Source of the DNA: Diadema setosum
Taxonomy: Eukaryota > Echinodermata > Echinoidea > Diadematoida > Diadematidae
DNA length: 64,000 nucleotides
NCBI RefSeq assembly: GCF_964275005.1
Contig: NC_092704.1
Location: 13,080,871-13,144,870 of the forward strand
Reading direction: 5' to 3'
Position 1 is the first letter of the stretch. Each line of letters starts with the position of its first letter. Below the pieces are notes generated by a model that was not told the origin of the DNA, ran no database searches, and worked only from the letters and a program-made list of their open reading frames with translations. Positions 1 to 9,928 of this stretch are shown in pieces. A program made the position numbers and the translations under genes.

Positions 1-727
1 CTGTATGAAATTATTATAGGCATGGTTATCAAATTCCCCTAAAATTTCCTTATAATTGCCTTATTTTTACACACAGTTATGCTATCCCTTTAAACTCGTC
101 ACAGTTTAATTAGAATCATTAACATCATACATTAGTACCATATTCAGTTCCATAGCTGATCACGTTTACTAATTAATTAGGATTAATTGTCTAGAATGTG
201 TCATATGGCCAACCTGTATACACACGTATACACACACACACACAATGCTAAATGTATGTATCAAACATCTGTAACACAACTTTGAACTTACTGTAGGAAT
301 TATCGCTGCACTTATCATTCATACTTTTTATCACCATCTGAAACTCCACAAAAACCACAAATTGACAAATAATCATCAATACAGAAGACTGACTTAAAGG
401 AACAATGCAAATACCTTTTTTACAATGTATAGCTTGTTACATGTGTAAATCAGCACAAAGTAACCACGACTACATTGTGTTACTGAATTGATATGAACAA
501 ATTTCATTTTGTTACAATATACTATATCAGTTTAAAAAGCCCAGCCTGCAAAATTTTGCAGCACTCGAAGTAATGCAGTCTCCAACGCAAAACAAAGGTA
601 TACTGTGTGAGTGTGTGCGTATAGGTGTGTTTACATGCAAACGTGTTTTCTACATGGACGAAGGTGTAGTGCTCCATTGAAGAAAAAAAAAAGTTAAAAA
701 AAATAATTATTTTCTTTCGTGCTCTTG

Positions 728-802
728 TGAGGATCGAACCCGTACGTGTGCAACCTCATGGTTTCTGAGACGACGCCTCTAACCGCTCGGCCATTCGTCT
801 CG
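728..802 (-). repeat. tRNA-derived SINE head (Ser/Leu-like)
   Basis: Read on the minus strand, this stretch has an A box (TGGCCGAGCGGTTAGAGGCG) and a B box (GGGTTCGATCC) at tRNA-like spacing. The GGCCGAGCGGTTA core is typical of class II tRNAs (Ser/Leu). The anticodon arm does not fold into a proper 7-base loop with U33, and an A/T-rich tail follows toward lower coordinates. I therefore read it as the head of a tRNA-derived SINE rather than a working tRNA gene. Confidence 0.55.
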
Positions 803-954
803 ACGAGAAAATTAGAGGAACGTAAACTTATGTACGTGAAAGATGAATCAGGAATCGTTTCGTCCGCATTCCATTCTCATTTTCAGTTTTAAATTGCAAA
901 ATTGTCAACCTCATGAGGATATTTCAAAGAATAAAATGCATGATTACTGCAGAT

Positions 955-2104
955 TATTGTCACAGCTACAACATACTTAAGTTTCAGAGGAAATGAAGCA
1001 AAATCAGCTGAGATAAAGGTGCTTAAACGTTGTCAAGTCAATGCATGGTTTCTAAAAAAATCACCTCCCATAGACATAACACGTAAACTTGTCCGATTTT
1101 GCGTCTTTACCCTTAAACACAATTTAAAGCATGATGACGTCATCAAATTTCAAAACTATGACATGGACTTGAAAGGCAAATGTTCAAAGTACAACATATC
1201 TGAATTTGGGATAATATTGAGCTTAAACAACAGAGATACGAGCAAATGAATGTCAGAAACAGTACCTTAAAAAATTTAATTCCACTTTTTTTATTTCAGA
1301 TGATGATATGATGACGTCATAATGTATTCATGGAGATATTGATGCTTGAAACGTTATTTCCAATTCATATGTTTTTGTAATATGCAATAAAAACATAGGG
1401 TAACCAGACGTTTTAAAGAGCTATGGCGAAATAAACAAAGACATGTTTTTCGCTATATTTGCACATAGACGCGCACACGAAATTTCAACTTTGCCGCCAA
1501 CGCATTCCTTTGTTATAGGTCAAAATTGATCGGAAATCAATGGATATTGTTGCTTAATGTATCAGGAATCCAAATCTGTCAAAAAATGTGCATTTTCATG
1601 TTGCTTACGCGCACTACGCGCGAAAATGTGCGGACGGACGCGAACGCGCGAAACGCTTAAAATTGTCTGAAACTTCGAGATTTCCCATTGGTAAGTTGTT
1701 TTGAGCCTTTTAAAAGTTTGACGCGCGCGTACGCGCGCGTAATAATGTCCTAGGTAATTAGCATTAAAATGTAAGATAGAGCGTGACCTGAACTTAATGT
1801 CCACCGAAAATGATACAGAAATTACCTTTATTTATGAAGTTATGATCGATCATGTAACATGGTCCGAAAATCACAAAATGGCGCCTAGATGACGTCATAG
1901 ACATGTTACTATCATGAAAACCTTATTGTGGCTAGATATTGTCATGAGACATGTTCCCTGAAAATGTCATGTCATTCTGTAATGTCACTCTTGAGATATT
2001 GATGACACAAAATTGTCCAGAAAGAAAGAAGAATAAAAAGAAATAAAGAGAGATTTTGACAATCACAATAGGTGATACGCTGATAGCGTATCACCTAACT
2101 AGAC
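955..2104 (+). repeat. Diverged single copy of the 46-64 kb array unit (3' half)
   Basis: This block shares the order of landmarks found in each array unit: 'cacagctacaacata', 'cccatagacataacacgtaaact', several TGACGTCA palindromes, a CG-rich alternating run (about 1726-1740), and an A-rich stretch leading to a hairpin followed by TAACTAGA. It is strongly diverged and lacks the unit head (the TTTGTCA..TGACAAA hairpin and the TGACCTTTGACCC blocks). Open frames inside it are short and look spurious. It shows that the repeat also exists dispersed, outside the tandem array. Confidence 0.7.
2070..2096. repeat. Terminal hairpin of the diverged array-type repeat
   Basis: Stem AGGTGATACGC / GCGTATCACCT around a 5-base loop (TGATA), followed directly by AACTAG. 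In the array the stem is GGTGATCCGAG / CTCGGATCACC, also followed by TAACTAG. The sequence changes on both arms together, so pairing is kept. Confidence 0.75.
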
Positions 2105-2957
2105 ATCTAACGTTACACCCCAAGTGGACTCACTTTTTCCGTTATTGGATTGACAAAATGTGCTTTAAATGTTTCGATAAATCAATGTTTTAATTTCCTT
2201 TCATTTTCGGACTAACGAAACGTCGTATTTTTATAGGCCCTAACGTTAGGCCTACCAAGATCCATATTTGATTCTTTGTCGGATTAACAAACTATAAAAG
2301 ACCCTAGTAACGAACCTCTAGAATAATGACAAAAAGTTCGTAAAACAAACCCTAAAACTAAAGAACTAGTTTGCTAGTGCTAGACTTGATTAGAGTTTGT
2401 CTTTTCCGAACTAAAAAGTATTACTAATTAGGCCTAGAATATCTATTTAGACCCCAATGTGCATCTCACACGTATTGTTAGCGCTAGTAGTAGTAGACCC
2501 TATAGTATTGTCAATAATAGAATGTATCAAGTTAGTCGTACTCGTAGTCGTAGAACTAGCGATAGGTTCTATAACTTAGACTGAGTACTAGTACCGGTAG
2601 TCTAAGTAGATGCCTTGTAGATCTAGCTCGAATCTAACGTTAACTGTTCCTAGTGTTAGTTGCCTTGGTTTTAAAATCACAGCGCAACGGTGTTGAAATA
2701 ACACCCCTGCCCCTGTTCGTGTGTCTTTTCTTTATGCTAAAATTCAGAGTATTTTCTTTAAAAGTTTGTCAAATCTGAGGCAAATTGTGACTAGTAACGT
2801 TAGAACCTGATACTCGGCCGTGTTGGAGACACCCAACTAACGTTAGATAAATAGCTGCAGCCTGCATGCAAAACATAAAAGTCATGGCCACATTACCGTA
2901 CACGTGTGTGTCAAACTGGTGATTGTCTTCCGGGTCAGTATCGGATTATTGAACCTG
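2105..2957. other. Unannotated intergenic DNA
   Basis: AT-rich unique-looking sequence with many TAG/CTAG and AACGTTAG words. No coding frame or RNA gene is seen. Confidence 0.5.
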
Positions 2958-3142
2958 GCGTGTTTCTACAGCGCTGACACTGGAAACTGCCCCGGAAAGA
3001 ACTACCTCATTAGACGGTTAAGTTAAGCGGAATCGGTATCGGAATCTGCATCGGAAAGAAACCGTTACTGGTGTGTTTCTACAGCCCCCTCTATCGGATA
3101 CAATCCGATAGACCCGGAATTTGGGGTTCTGTAGAAACACGC
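2958..3142. mobile_element. Short inverted-repeat element (MITE-like)
   Basis: The 14-mer GCGTGTTTCTACAG at 2958-2971 is repeated in inverse at 3129-3142 (CTGTAGAAACACGC), with a further direct partial copy near 3071. About 185 bp long, no coding capacity. Target duplication not clear. Confidence 0.45.
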
Positions 3143-3231
3143 TGAATGAGATGGCACGCGCTGCGCAAAGGAGACATATGAACGATAATAGAAACGTCAC
3201 ATATTGGCACTCATATATTCGCCCAACTCAG

Positions 3232-3536
3232 CATGCGTTTATTGTTATTATTTGTTATCCTTTGTTTTGGTTACACTGAGACTACGCGCGCTGGTGGGAT
3301 ATTGACATATCACTGTGAAAATCCATTGGCACCTTTATTGTATCATGTTAACTTCATTGCCTTTATGACGTTTCTATTATTGCTATTATTGTCTCATGAT
3401 CTTTTTGTGCAGCGCGCGCAATCCTAGTGTGACGTTTTATCTATTATGACGTAGATTATGACACTCATAAGCGCACAACATGCGTTTGTTGTTATTATCT
3501 ATTATTTTTTTGTTTCGGTTACACATATTGCGCGCG
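3232..3536. repeat. Local direct duplication (~247-bp period)
   Basis: The segment beginning CATGCGTTTATTGTTATTA at 3232 recurs diverged at 3479. Each copy continues through a TTTGTTTyGGTTACAC word into CGCGCGCT. The 64-residue signal-peptide-like frame over the first copy is not kept in the second and is not called as a gene. Confidence 0.45.
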
Positions 3537-3621
3537 CTAGCAGGGTAGTAACGGGGACCTCACTCTTAATAATCATTGTGAATTGACCGATTCTGTGACG
3601 CGCTATGTGTATTTTTGGCAT

Positions 3622-3869
3622 GGGCGCAGCCATAGTGGGTGTATCAGCCGACCCCCCCCCCCCCCCGCACTCCCCCACCCCTCTCCCTACATTAGCACGC
3701 GCGCAGAATGAAAAATTGCTTTAGCCAATTGGCGTCTCGTACTGAGTGCGCGAATGCTTGCTAGTGCGCGAACCTTTGTCACAAGTGCGTGATAAACATG
3801 TTGCCCGGGGGTGGGGGAGAGGAGGGGGGGGGGGGGGGGTCGGCTGATACACCCACTATGGCTGCGCCC
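3622..3869. mobile_element. MITE with ~40-bp terminal inverted repeats
   Basis: The left end GGGCGCAGCCATAGTGGGTG, then GTATCAGCCGAC and a poly-C run, is mirrored at the right end (poly-G, GTCGGCTGATAC, then CACCCACTATGGCTGCGCCC). The centre is about 150 bp and has no coding frame. The two homopolymer runs face each other in the fold. No convincing target duplication. Confidence 0.65.
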
Positions 3870-4065
3870 TGTGCCGTAAAATGTCTGCTGCCCTCAACGA
3901 ACCCGAATCGGTCAATATTCGCACTGTCATCCCTGAAGAAGAGGAAGGATCCTCGAAAATTCGGATTATTCATTAAATCAAGATTGGCTATTAATGCATT
4001 CCCTGCATTCCTCTGTTGTGACTTTATTATTGCTATTTCTAGTAATGCCAATACGCGGAACAACT

Positions 4066-4111
<46 letters not shown>

Positions 4112-4773
4112 CTATAGATACGTACGATGCGATGTACAATTTATATATGAGATTAAAACCTAAAATGGCATTAAAACGCTTTATCCTGGCGAGGAAAGCG
4201 CATGTTTTTGAAACAAGACACCAAACAGGTTAGTCATCGCATTCTTCATCAGCGACCAGGATGCGATGTGATGTTAGATTAAAAATCCGTTTCTGAAGCA
4301 GAACATACACACAGGGGTATACGTCTGCTCCTGGTCGGACGGATTTCAAAACTAACCTGCTTGTGATGGAATGCGTCTAAACTGGTATATAGGCCTTATA
4401 TATATATATATATCTTGTAACGAGCCAACCTCGTTACTGTAAACAGTGGTAGTTTTTATTCGAAGTTTGCGACATTCACTGTTGAGTCCCGACTTGACTA
4501 CTTGACCTAACAATAGAGGTCTATAGAGGTTTATTAACGTAGCTGAATTTGTTTTGCTTGGATACGTGTTATAAGTATAGAAACGGTTAATGCACACTAC
4601 ATTTCAGCGACTTCATACATTCTATAAGGCATTGAAGAATGTAGGGAATACTCTGTTGTTATGAAATGACGGCCAGGAATATTTTAATAATTGAAGGATT
4701 TAGTATGTGTAGCGAATATTTGAGTGGTAACTTACCCCATGTTGACAGAAATATGAAGGACTATGGAGTTTGA

Positions 4774-5530
4774 ATAGACCTTATGCATTGACGTCATCAC
4801 TCGCTTGACAACCTCTCGCGACGCCATCTTAGAGGGCAAGCGAAGTCCTTGACATCGCAGAGGCGTGCAGCTAGTTATGTGCTTTTCCTATGCGCGCTAG
4901 CGGCGATCGCCTCACTCGCCGCCAGTCCCCAGGCTAGTGGCAGGTTTTTTTTTACCATCAAACAAGTTTGACATGACATGACACATTATGCAGCAATATT
5001 TGGGTAATTTTCTCACATTGTGCGATCGAAATACTCACAGTAACTACAGAATTCCTAGGTTATATCGCAGAAATTTGTATCCATAGCGCAACATCGCCGT
5101 TCGCTGAATGTATGTCGCCATTTTGAATTTCATTAGCCAATCACATGCGAGGTACGTGTTTTAGTAAAAAACACGTAGAAATCTACCTCGCATGTGATTG
5201 GCTAACGGATTCGTAGGTTGATGAGCTGTTACGACCGCTGGTAGTTGCATCTTTTTTCATGAAAATTGTGCCAAAATGTTGGATATATCATTAACCTGGT
5301 GAGTGCAATGCATACATCAAATGTCGCTTTTGCTATACAAGCTTGAATTTCCCGATCTAGGGCTGTAGATTACATGCAATAGAAAAGACAGTAAAAGAAA
5401 CACCGATGTTGTGTGTAAATGCCCATTGCCTCGCGTGTAAAAGCACGCTCTAGCAACGCATCGCTTGCCCTCTGAGGGAGGGCGCCCTTCAGTTAGTAAG
5501 ACCGTGTGACGTCATATGCATAAGGTCTAT
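4774..5530. mobile_element. Non-autonomous TIR element, 757 bp
   Basis: Ends are ATAGACCTTATGCAT..GACGTCA at the left and the inverse TGACGTCATATGCATAAGGTCTAT at the right (first described in parts, same element). Subterminal inverse similarity (gccatctta-GAGGGCAAGCG / CGCTTGCCCTC) supports the pairing. TA flanks both ends if the first base step is assigned to the target. No transposase is seen. A second palindrome sits inside (5132-5205). Confidence 0.6.
5132..5205. repeat. Internal palindrome, 22-bp arms
   Basis: TTAGCCAATCACATGCGAGG at the left is mirrored at 5184-5205, with about 29 bases between the arms. It lies within the 4774-5530 element and may be a second, nested foldback. Confidence 0.7.
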
Positions 5531-5550
5531 ACGATATCTTGTCCTGTACG

Positions 5551-5798
5551 CGTGTTTTTTTTAGACGGCACAGATTGGGGAAACTAAAAATCTATCGGGG
5601 ACCCTATCCCTAAACCTAACCCTAATCCTGATCCTAACCCTAACCATCAAACCCTAACCCTAACCCCAACCCTAACCCTAACCCCAACCCTAACCCTAAC
5701 CCTAACCCTAACCACAACCAAAAACCCTAACCCAACGTTTTTCCCATAGGTTTAACACGCGCCATGCCCCAATCTGTGCCGTCTTTAAAAAAAACGCG
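5551..5798. mobile_element. TIR element with 9-bp target duplication carrying telomere-type repeats
   Basis: The left end (CGTGTTTTTTTTA, then GACGGCACAGATTGGGG) and the inverse of the right end (CGCGTTTTTTTTAAA, then the same 17-mer) match over about 30 bp. The nine bases TCCTGTACG occur immediately outside both ends (5542-5550 and 5799-5807). A 9-bp duplication is typical of Mutator-like elements; hAT elements give 8 bp. The interior is almost wholly a degenerate CCCTAA array. No transposase is present. Confidence 0.75.
5601..5733 (-). repeat. Interstitial telomere-type repeat (CCCTAA)n
   Basis: About 20 CCCTAA or near-CCCTAA units (TTAGGG on the minus strand), including CCCCAA and CCCTAAT variants. 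They lie entirely inside the TIR element at 5551-5798. Since the array is bounded by that element, it was probably moved in as cargo rather than left by a chromosome-end fusion. Confidence 0.85.
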
Positions 5799-5807
5799 TC
5801 CTGTACG

Positions 5808-7250
5808 AAGAATCCAAACGCTGCCGATAGATGCGCGTACCGCGTAGTGTTCATTCAGGATTACAGACCTTCCCTCGTTCCTTATCTGTAATATTTTGAC
5901 TGTTATTTTAATTCATTTCCAAAATTCTCTAAATTCTCAATCTTTCAGAAAAATAAGGTGCAAATATTAATACATGAAGAATACTTTGGTGATAGATATG
6001 AATTTTATTACTTCTCGGAAGCTAACTTGCAAAATGATATAAGTTTGCATGCGAGCTTTGGCTTCGCATGGCTGTTATGACGTAGCCACGTCAGCGTGTG
6101 ATTTGGATCCTTCGTGTGTGAAAATTACTTCTATTTTGTTGATTCTGATCAATATTAGAGAAATTTGGTTCGTTATATGTATCTGGTCATTTGGTAAATA
6201 ACTCATAATTTATTGTAACACGGAACCCATACTATGGAAAGTGATATTTGTTGAGATAATAAGATATTTGCGAAGTCTAACTAGCACAAAATCTACGGAG
6301 TGTACAAGTTCAGCGCTTAGCGCATACCGTAGCTCCCTCCGCGTAGTGATTCCCTCGACGTCCGCATTAAGCCTATATAAGCAGTAAAAAATTTCAGTTC
6401 GGTATTTCACAGTATTTCACAATTTGATATCTCTTCCCTTTTATCTATATGCCACTACCTACATTAATTATACCTAGGTATGATGTTTGCAGAGGTCTCA
6501 AACGACTGCAAGGGAGAACTCCATACGCATGTCATGTAGCATCGATATACTCATTACGCCTTTGTTCTATTCCGATACCCACCGTCATAATTATTCAACG
6601 CCATCCTTAGTTCTATATCTCTATTCTTTCTCTTCTTCTACACTTATCGGCATTTTTCTCTCAGGTTAGCATTATCAATGGCACGTGACCGACGGTAACG
6701 CTTCTTTTAATTGTTATCCATTTTTACATCCCATGCATGTATTGGTAACGGGCTGACCCTATGTCAGAGAGAGGAGCTCAGCACCCTCCACCCCCCCTAG
6801 CTGTCTGTCTTCTCGTTCTGTCTTCACCCTTTCCGCTATTCTTCTATCGACACTTCTCTTCCACGATGTCTCTGCCTACTAGGCTAATAATAATTAACAC
6901 CTAGGCCGATAAGACAACTAGAGGCGCCTGACCCCGGGAAAGGCCAAGACATCACCGGCGTCGGCGGGCGGGTCCTATACCTGCTTTGCCGACGGGAACG
7001 GCGTAACCCTGCATCTCTCTCGATGCAGGAGTAGGCAGATGACATCATTTCCGGAACCCTGTCCCCTTTCCTTCCGATGTATATATATCATTGTAAATAT
7101 AAAATAAATGTAATTAGGTTTTTTGTAAATAATTTAAAGTATTTTAGGTTTTTATAATTAATTTAAGGTATATCTGAATAATTATATTTTTTGGAGCAAA
7201 TTGCCCACCCGGCAGAGAGCTCCACAATCTAAAAGAACAACAACAACAGT
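5808..7250. other. Unannotated intergenic DNA
   Basis: No supported gene. The stretch near 6900-7100 is GC-richer, with a small self-complementary TGCATCTCTCTCGATGCA word at about 7010-7027. It is followed by an AT-rich tail with ATAAAATAAATG, which could be the 3' end of an unidentified retroelement. Confidence 0.4.
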
Positions 7251-7254
7251 TCGG

Positions 7255-7500
7255 GAGGAGACTCCCGGAGTCCGCTCCAGGTAACGAGCTACTCTCTGCT
7301 CACTCCTCAACACACTACTTTCTTTCTCCCTCCCCCTCCCCCTATGTAGAGGAGACTCCCGGAGTCCTGCTCCAGGTAACGAGCTACTCTCTGCTCACTC
7401 CTCAACACACTACTTTCTTTCTCCCTCCCCCTCCCCTTATATGTAGAGGAGACTCTTGGAGTTCTACTCCAAGTATCGAGCATCCGCTCACTCCTCTACA
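7255..7500. repeat. Three-copy tandem repeat, 94-97-bp period
   Basis: Copies start at 7255, 7349 and 7446 with GAGGAGACTC(CC/TT)GGAG, continue through CTCCAGGTAACGAGCTAC and end in a CT-rich run. The first two are nearly identical; the third is diverged. Confidence 0.8.
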
Positions 7501-8420
7501 TATCAACTAACCCCCCCCCCCCCTTTATGTCCCTATGTAAAATTTCAACTTATATTTTGGGATCTTTCGGCAAGACATGCTTTGTATTAGTTTCATGAGA
7601 TGTCATGTTAGGGATTCTGGCGAGTCAGAAACTATTAAAGGGGAAATAGAAGAACTTGTATTCGCACGAACAATCAAACGAAGTGTATGCATGGTTCGGT
7701 ATTAGAATTTACGAATTGGCTTAGGCATGCATTAATAAATGAGTATGTAACAGTGGCGATTTTGAAATGTTGTAAATGAAAGATTAAACTTTGATTTTTG
7801 TTTTTGTTGAACCTGAAATCTGAGTATTACAACCTTGTGTCTTTCTTTGTTTCTGTGTACGACTCACTTGACTTAGTTTCTATTTTCACACACTACACAA
7901 CCCATACACAACATACACATCTACTACACACACACACACACACACACACAAACTGCACATATATTCCTCCCCTTGTATATTCCATCTTCCCTCCACGGTC
8001 ATATACTTTGACCAAGAACTCATCCCCACCGAGAGACTATTAGCTTCCGAAAGGTCGATTACACTCTGTATATGTTTTTACCGCTCGGACATTTGGGCTT
8101 AACATCTCGCCCACGGGGTTGATCAATCTTTCTGGAAAAACACAACATCACACTGCTAATAACTGCGGACGGACTGGCTGAAAAACAACCTCCGGCTGAG
8201 CCCGGTACCGTGACAAAATAAAATGAATGAATGAATGAATGAATGAATAACTCTCGGTCATATTATTTCATTCTGTGGTGGCGACAGTGCGCTCTCGACG
8301 AACAACAACACAAACAACAACTAAGAAGGGCGTCACACAACACAAAACAACAAACAACCAAGCCATCTAAAGCCCGCCACAATATATATATATATATATA
8401 TAATCTCAAAGAAACAAAAA
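7501..8420. other. Unannotated, with microsatellites
   Basis: Contains (CA)n near 7929-7950, (AATG)n at about 8222-8248 and (TA)n at about 8383-8402. At 8215-8300 an AATAAA followed by a GGTGGCGACAGTG word resembles the junction between an LTR and a primer-binding site, but no second LTR or LTR-element coding is visible. Confidence 0.35.
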
Positions 8421-8438
8421 CAGAAAGCTAACCGCCAT

Positions 8439-8831
8439 ATGCTCACCTCTGAAAAAGTAGATCTAACTCCTGGCTTCTCTGTCTCTACCCCTCACGCCAC
8501 ATGTGACACCCCAAATGTGGTTTACTGCATCTCATGCTCAAAATGCCCTAACGCGAAGTATATCGGGGAAACAGGTACTAAGTTCAGACTTCGTTTCAAC
8601 AATCACAGAAATTCAATTCAGCACAAGTCATCACTACCAGTTGCCGAACATTTCAACTCAGGCAACCACTCAATTCGGGATCTGCAATTCTGTATCATCG
8701 GCACTAATTTCAAAGACAGAGAAGCCAGAAAATTAGCTGAAATGAAATTTATCATCCAAACCAGGTCTTTTGAAACAGGACTCAACAAGGACCTTGGATG
8801 GTTAAGAAGTTTCTCTTTAGTGAAGAAATGA
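8439..8831 (+). CDS. Penelope-like element GIY-YIG endonuclease fragment
   Basis: A 130-residue frame matching the C-terminal GIY-YIG nuclease domain of Penelope-like retroelements, which cuts target DNA for insertion. Visible features are the 'VVYCISCSKC' segment (GIY strand plus the cysteine cluster common next to it in these elements, residues 27-36), 'KYIGETG' (YIG strand, about 40-46), the Arg-rich helix 'FRLRFNNHR' (about 49-57), and 'VAEHFNSGNHSI' (about 68-79). The reverse transcriptase that should lie upstream is absent: the frame begins just after a (TA)n run, so this is the 3' remnant of a 5'-truncated copy. The first methionine is probably not a real start. The frame is intact to its TGA. 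Confidence 0.8.
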   Translation: MLTSEKVDLTPGFSVSTPHATCDTPNVVYCISCSKCPNAKYIGETGTKFRLRFNNHRNSIQHKSSLPVAEHFNSGNHSIRDLQFCIIGTNFKDREARKLAEMKFIIQTRSFETGLNKDLGWLRSFSLVKK

Positions 8832-8884
8832 ATCTCTAAGAATCTGAGACTAGACCTATATTATATGCATATTTTTCATTATTT

Positions 8885-9354
8885 ACAAAAGGTAATGTTA
8901 AGATTTTATTATATTTCGCATTGACCACTTACCTTTTATGTTAAATATGATGTCTTGATTATCCGCAAATTTATATTCTCATCATTACAGTAAACAGATG
9001 CTTCGATATTTGGTTATGATTATTATGAGCTTATTTTTTCATTTTTTTTTCTCCATTTGTAATTGATGCTTGATTGATGCTTGATAGGCGTCTTTACATG
9101 CTTTTTTTCGATGTTTATCTACGAAAAAATGGAGTCAGAAAAGTCAAATATTACATGGATGTATACATAAAGTAATGTATTTATATATAGTATATATAGC
9201 ATACATTGGCATGCATAATTATAATATACACATACGCTCGGAACTGTTGAGTTTGAGTTTAGTCTCCATTGAGATTTTAATTGAGTTAATGTTGAGATTT
9301 CATTATATTTGTATTGAACACTATTTTTTTTAATATGATTTCTTGATTATCCGT

Positions 9355-9400
<46 letters not shown>

Positions 9401-9690
9401 TTTTATTTTTACAGTAAACAGATGCTCTAATAACTAGTTGTATTATTAGCTCATTCCTTTTAATTTCTTCTCCATTTGTAATCAATGCTTTATATGCGTC
9501 TTTTCTTCGATGTTTATCTACGAAAAAATAGAATCGCTAAAGTCTATTATTACAAGGACGTATATATAGCAATGTATTATTGTAAAGAGTATATATAGCA
9601 TAGTATGATTCAAACAAGCACTTGAAACTTTTGTTGAGTCTGAGTTCAGTCTTCATTGAGATTTCACTTTCTACCATACCCCTATACGTA
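8885..9690 (+). repeat. Tandem ~420-bp duplication in the Penelope-like 3' region
   Basis: Shared landmarks appear twice in the same order: GTAAACAGATGCT (8990 and 9413), CTCCATTTGTAAT(T/C) (about 9053 and 9470), CGATGTTTATCTACGAAAAA (about 9109 and 9508) and TATATATAGCATA (about 9192 and 9591). The second copy carries an expanded (TA)n tract (about 9360-9396). Confidence 0.75.
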
Positions 9691-9798
9691 TCAGCGCTCT
9701 CCTTGACAACGCAGCTCCAGGGCAACGCACTACGCGCATGACGCGCATAGCATTGTTGTTATGATTCATGTTTATCATTGTCCATCATTGTCTTTGCA

Positions 9799-9850
9799 CT
9801 GACGAAGGTCTGAGGCAGACCGAAAATTTTGTAATAAAAATTTTTTGTAA
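9799..9850 (+). ncRNA. Hammerhead-ribozyme-like core
   Basis: CTGACGA (9799-9805) is followed by a perfect 5-bp stem GGTCT/AGACC with loop GAGGC, then GAAA (9822-9825) and an A/T helix (ATTTT..AAAAT). The order C-U-G-A-N-G-A / stem II / G-A-A-A / stem III is that of the hammerhead core, and Penelope-like elements are known to carry such ribozymes. A good cleavage triplet and a closing stem I are not evident, so activity is doubtful. Confidence 0.45.
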
Positions 9851-9882
9851 TCGATGGATCCATGGCGTACTTCAGACTCTTT

Positions 9883-9928
<46 letters not shown>

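Larger units (their letters stand above)
8421..9880 (+). mobile_element. Penelope-like retroelement, 5'-truncated 3' part
   Basis: Starts near the GIY-YIG frame and runs through an AT-rich 3' region into CTGACGA...GAAA at 9799-9825 and a (TA)n tract after 9884. The 3' region contains two direct copies of a ~420-bp segment. The hammerhead-like ending matches what is known for terminal repeats of Penelope-like elements. Exact ends and target duplication cannot be fixed by eye. Confidence 0.6.

Noticed and set aside
727..802. Functional tRNA-Ser/Leu gene
   Set aside because: A and B boxes are good, but the anticodon arm and variable region do not fold properly; a SINE head explains it better.
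3233..3427. Small secreted-protein gene (64 codons, signal-peptide-like)
   Set aside because: The frame covers half of a diverged direct duplication, and the other half does not keep it. Leucine richness comes from a TTATTG repeat.
5601..5733. Chromosome-end fusion or true telomere
   Set aside because: The tract is short, degenerate and enclosed by inverted termini and a 9-bp duplication.
8215..8300. LTR retrotransposon with primer-binding site (GGTGGCGACAGTG)
   Set aside because: No second LTR, no polypurine tract and no gag/pol found nearby; one short word is not enough.
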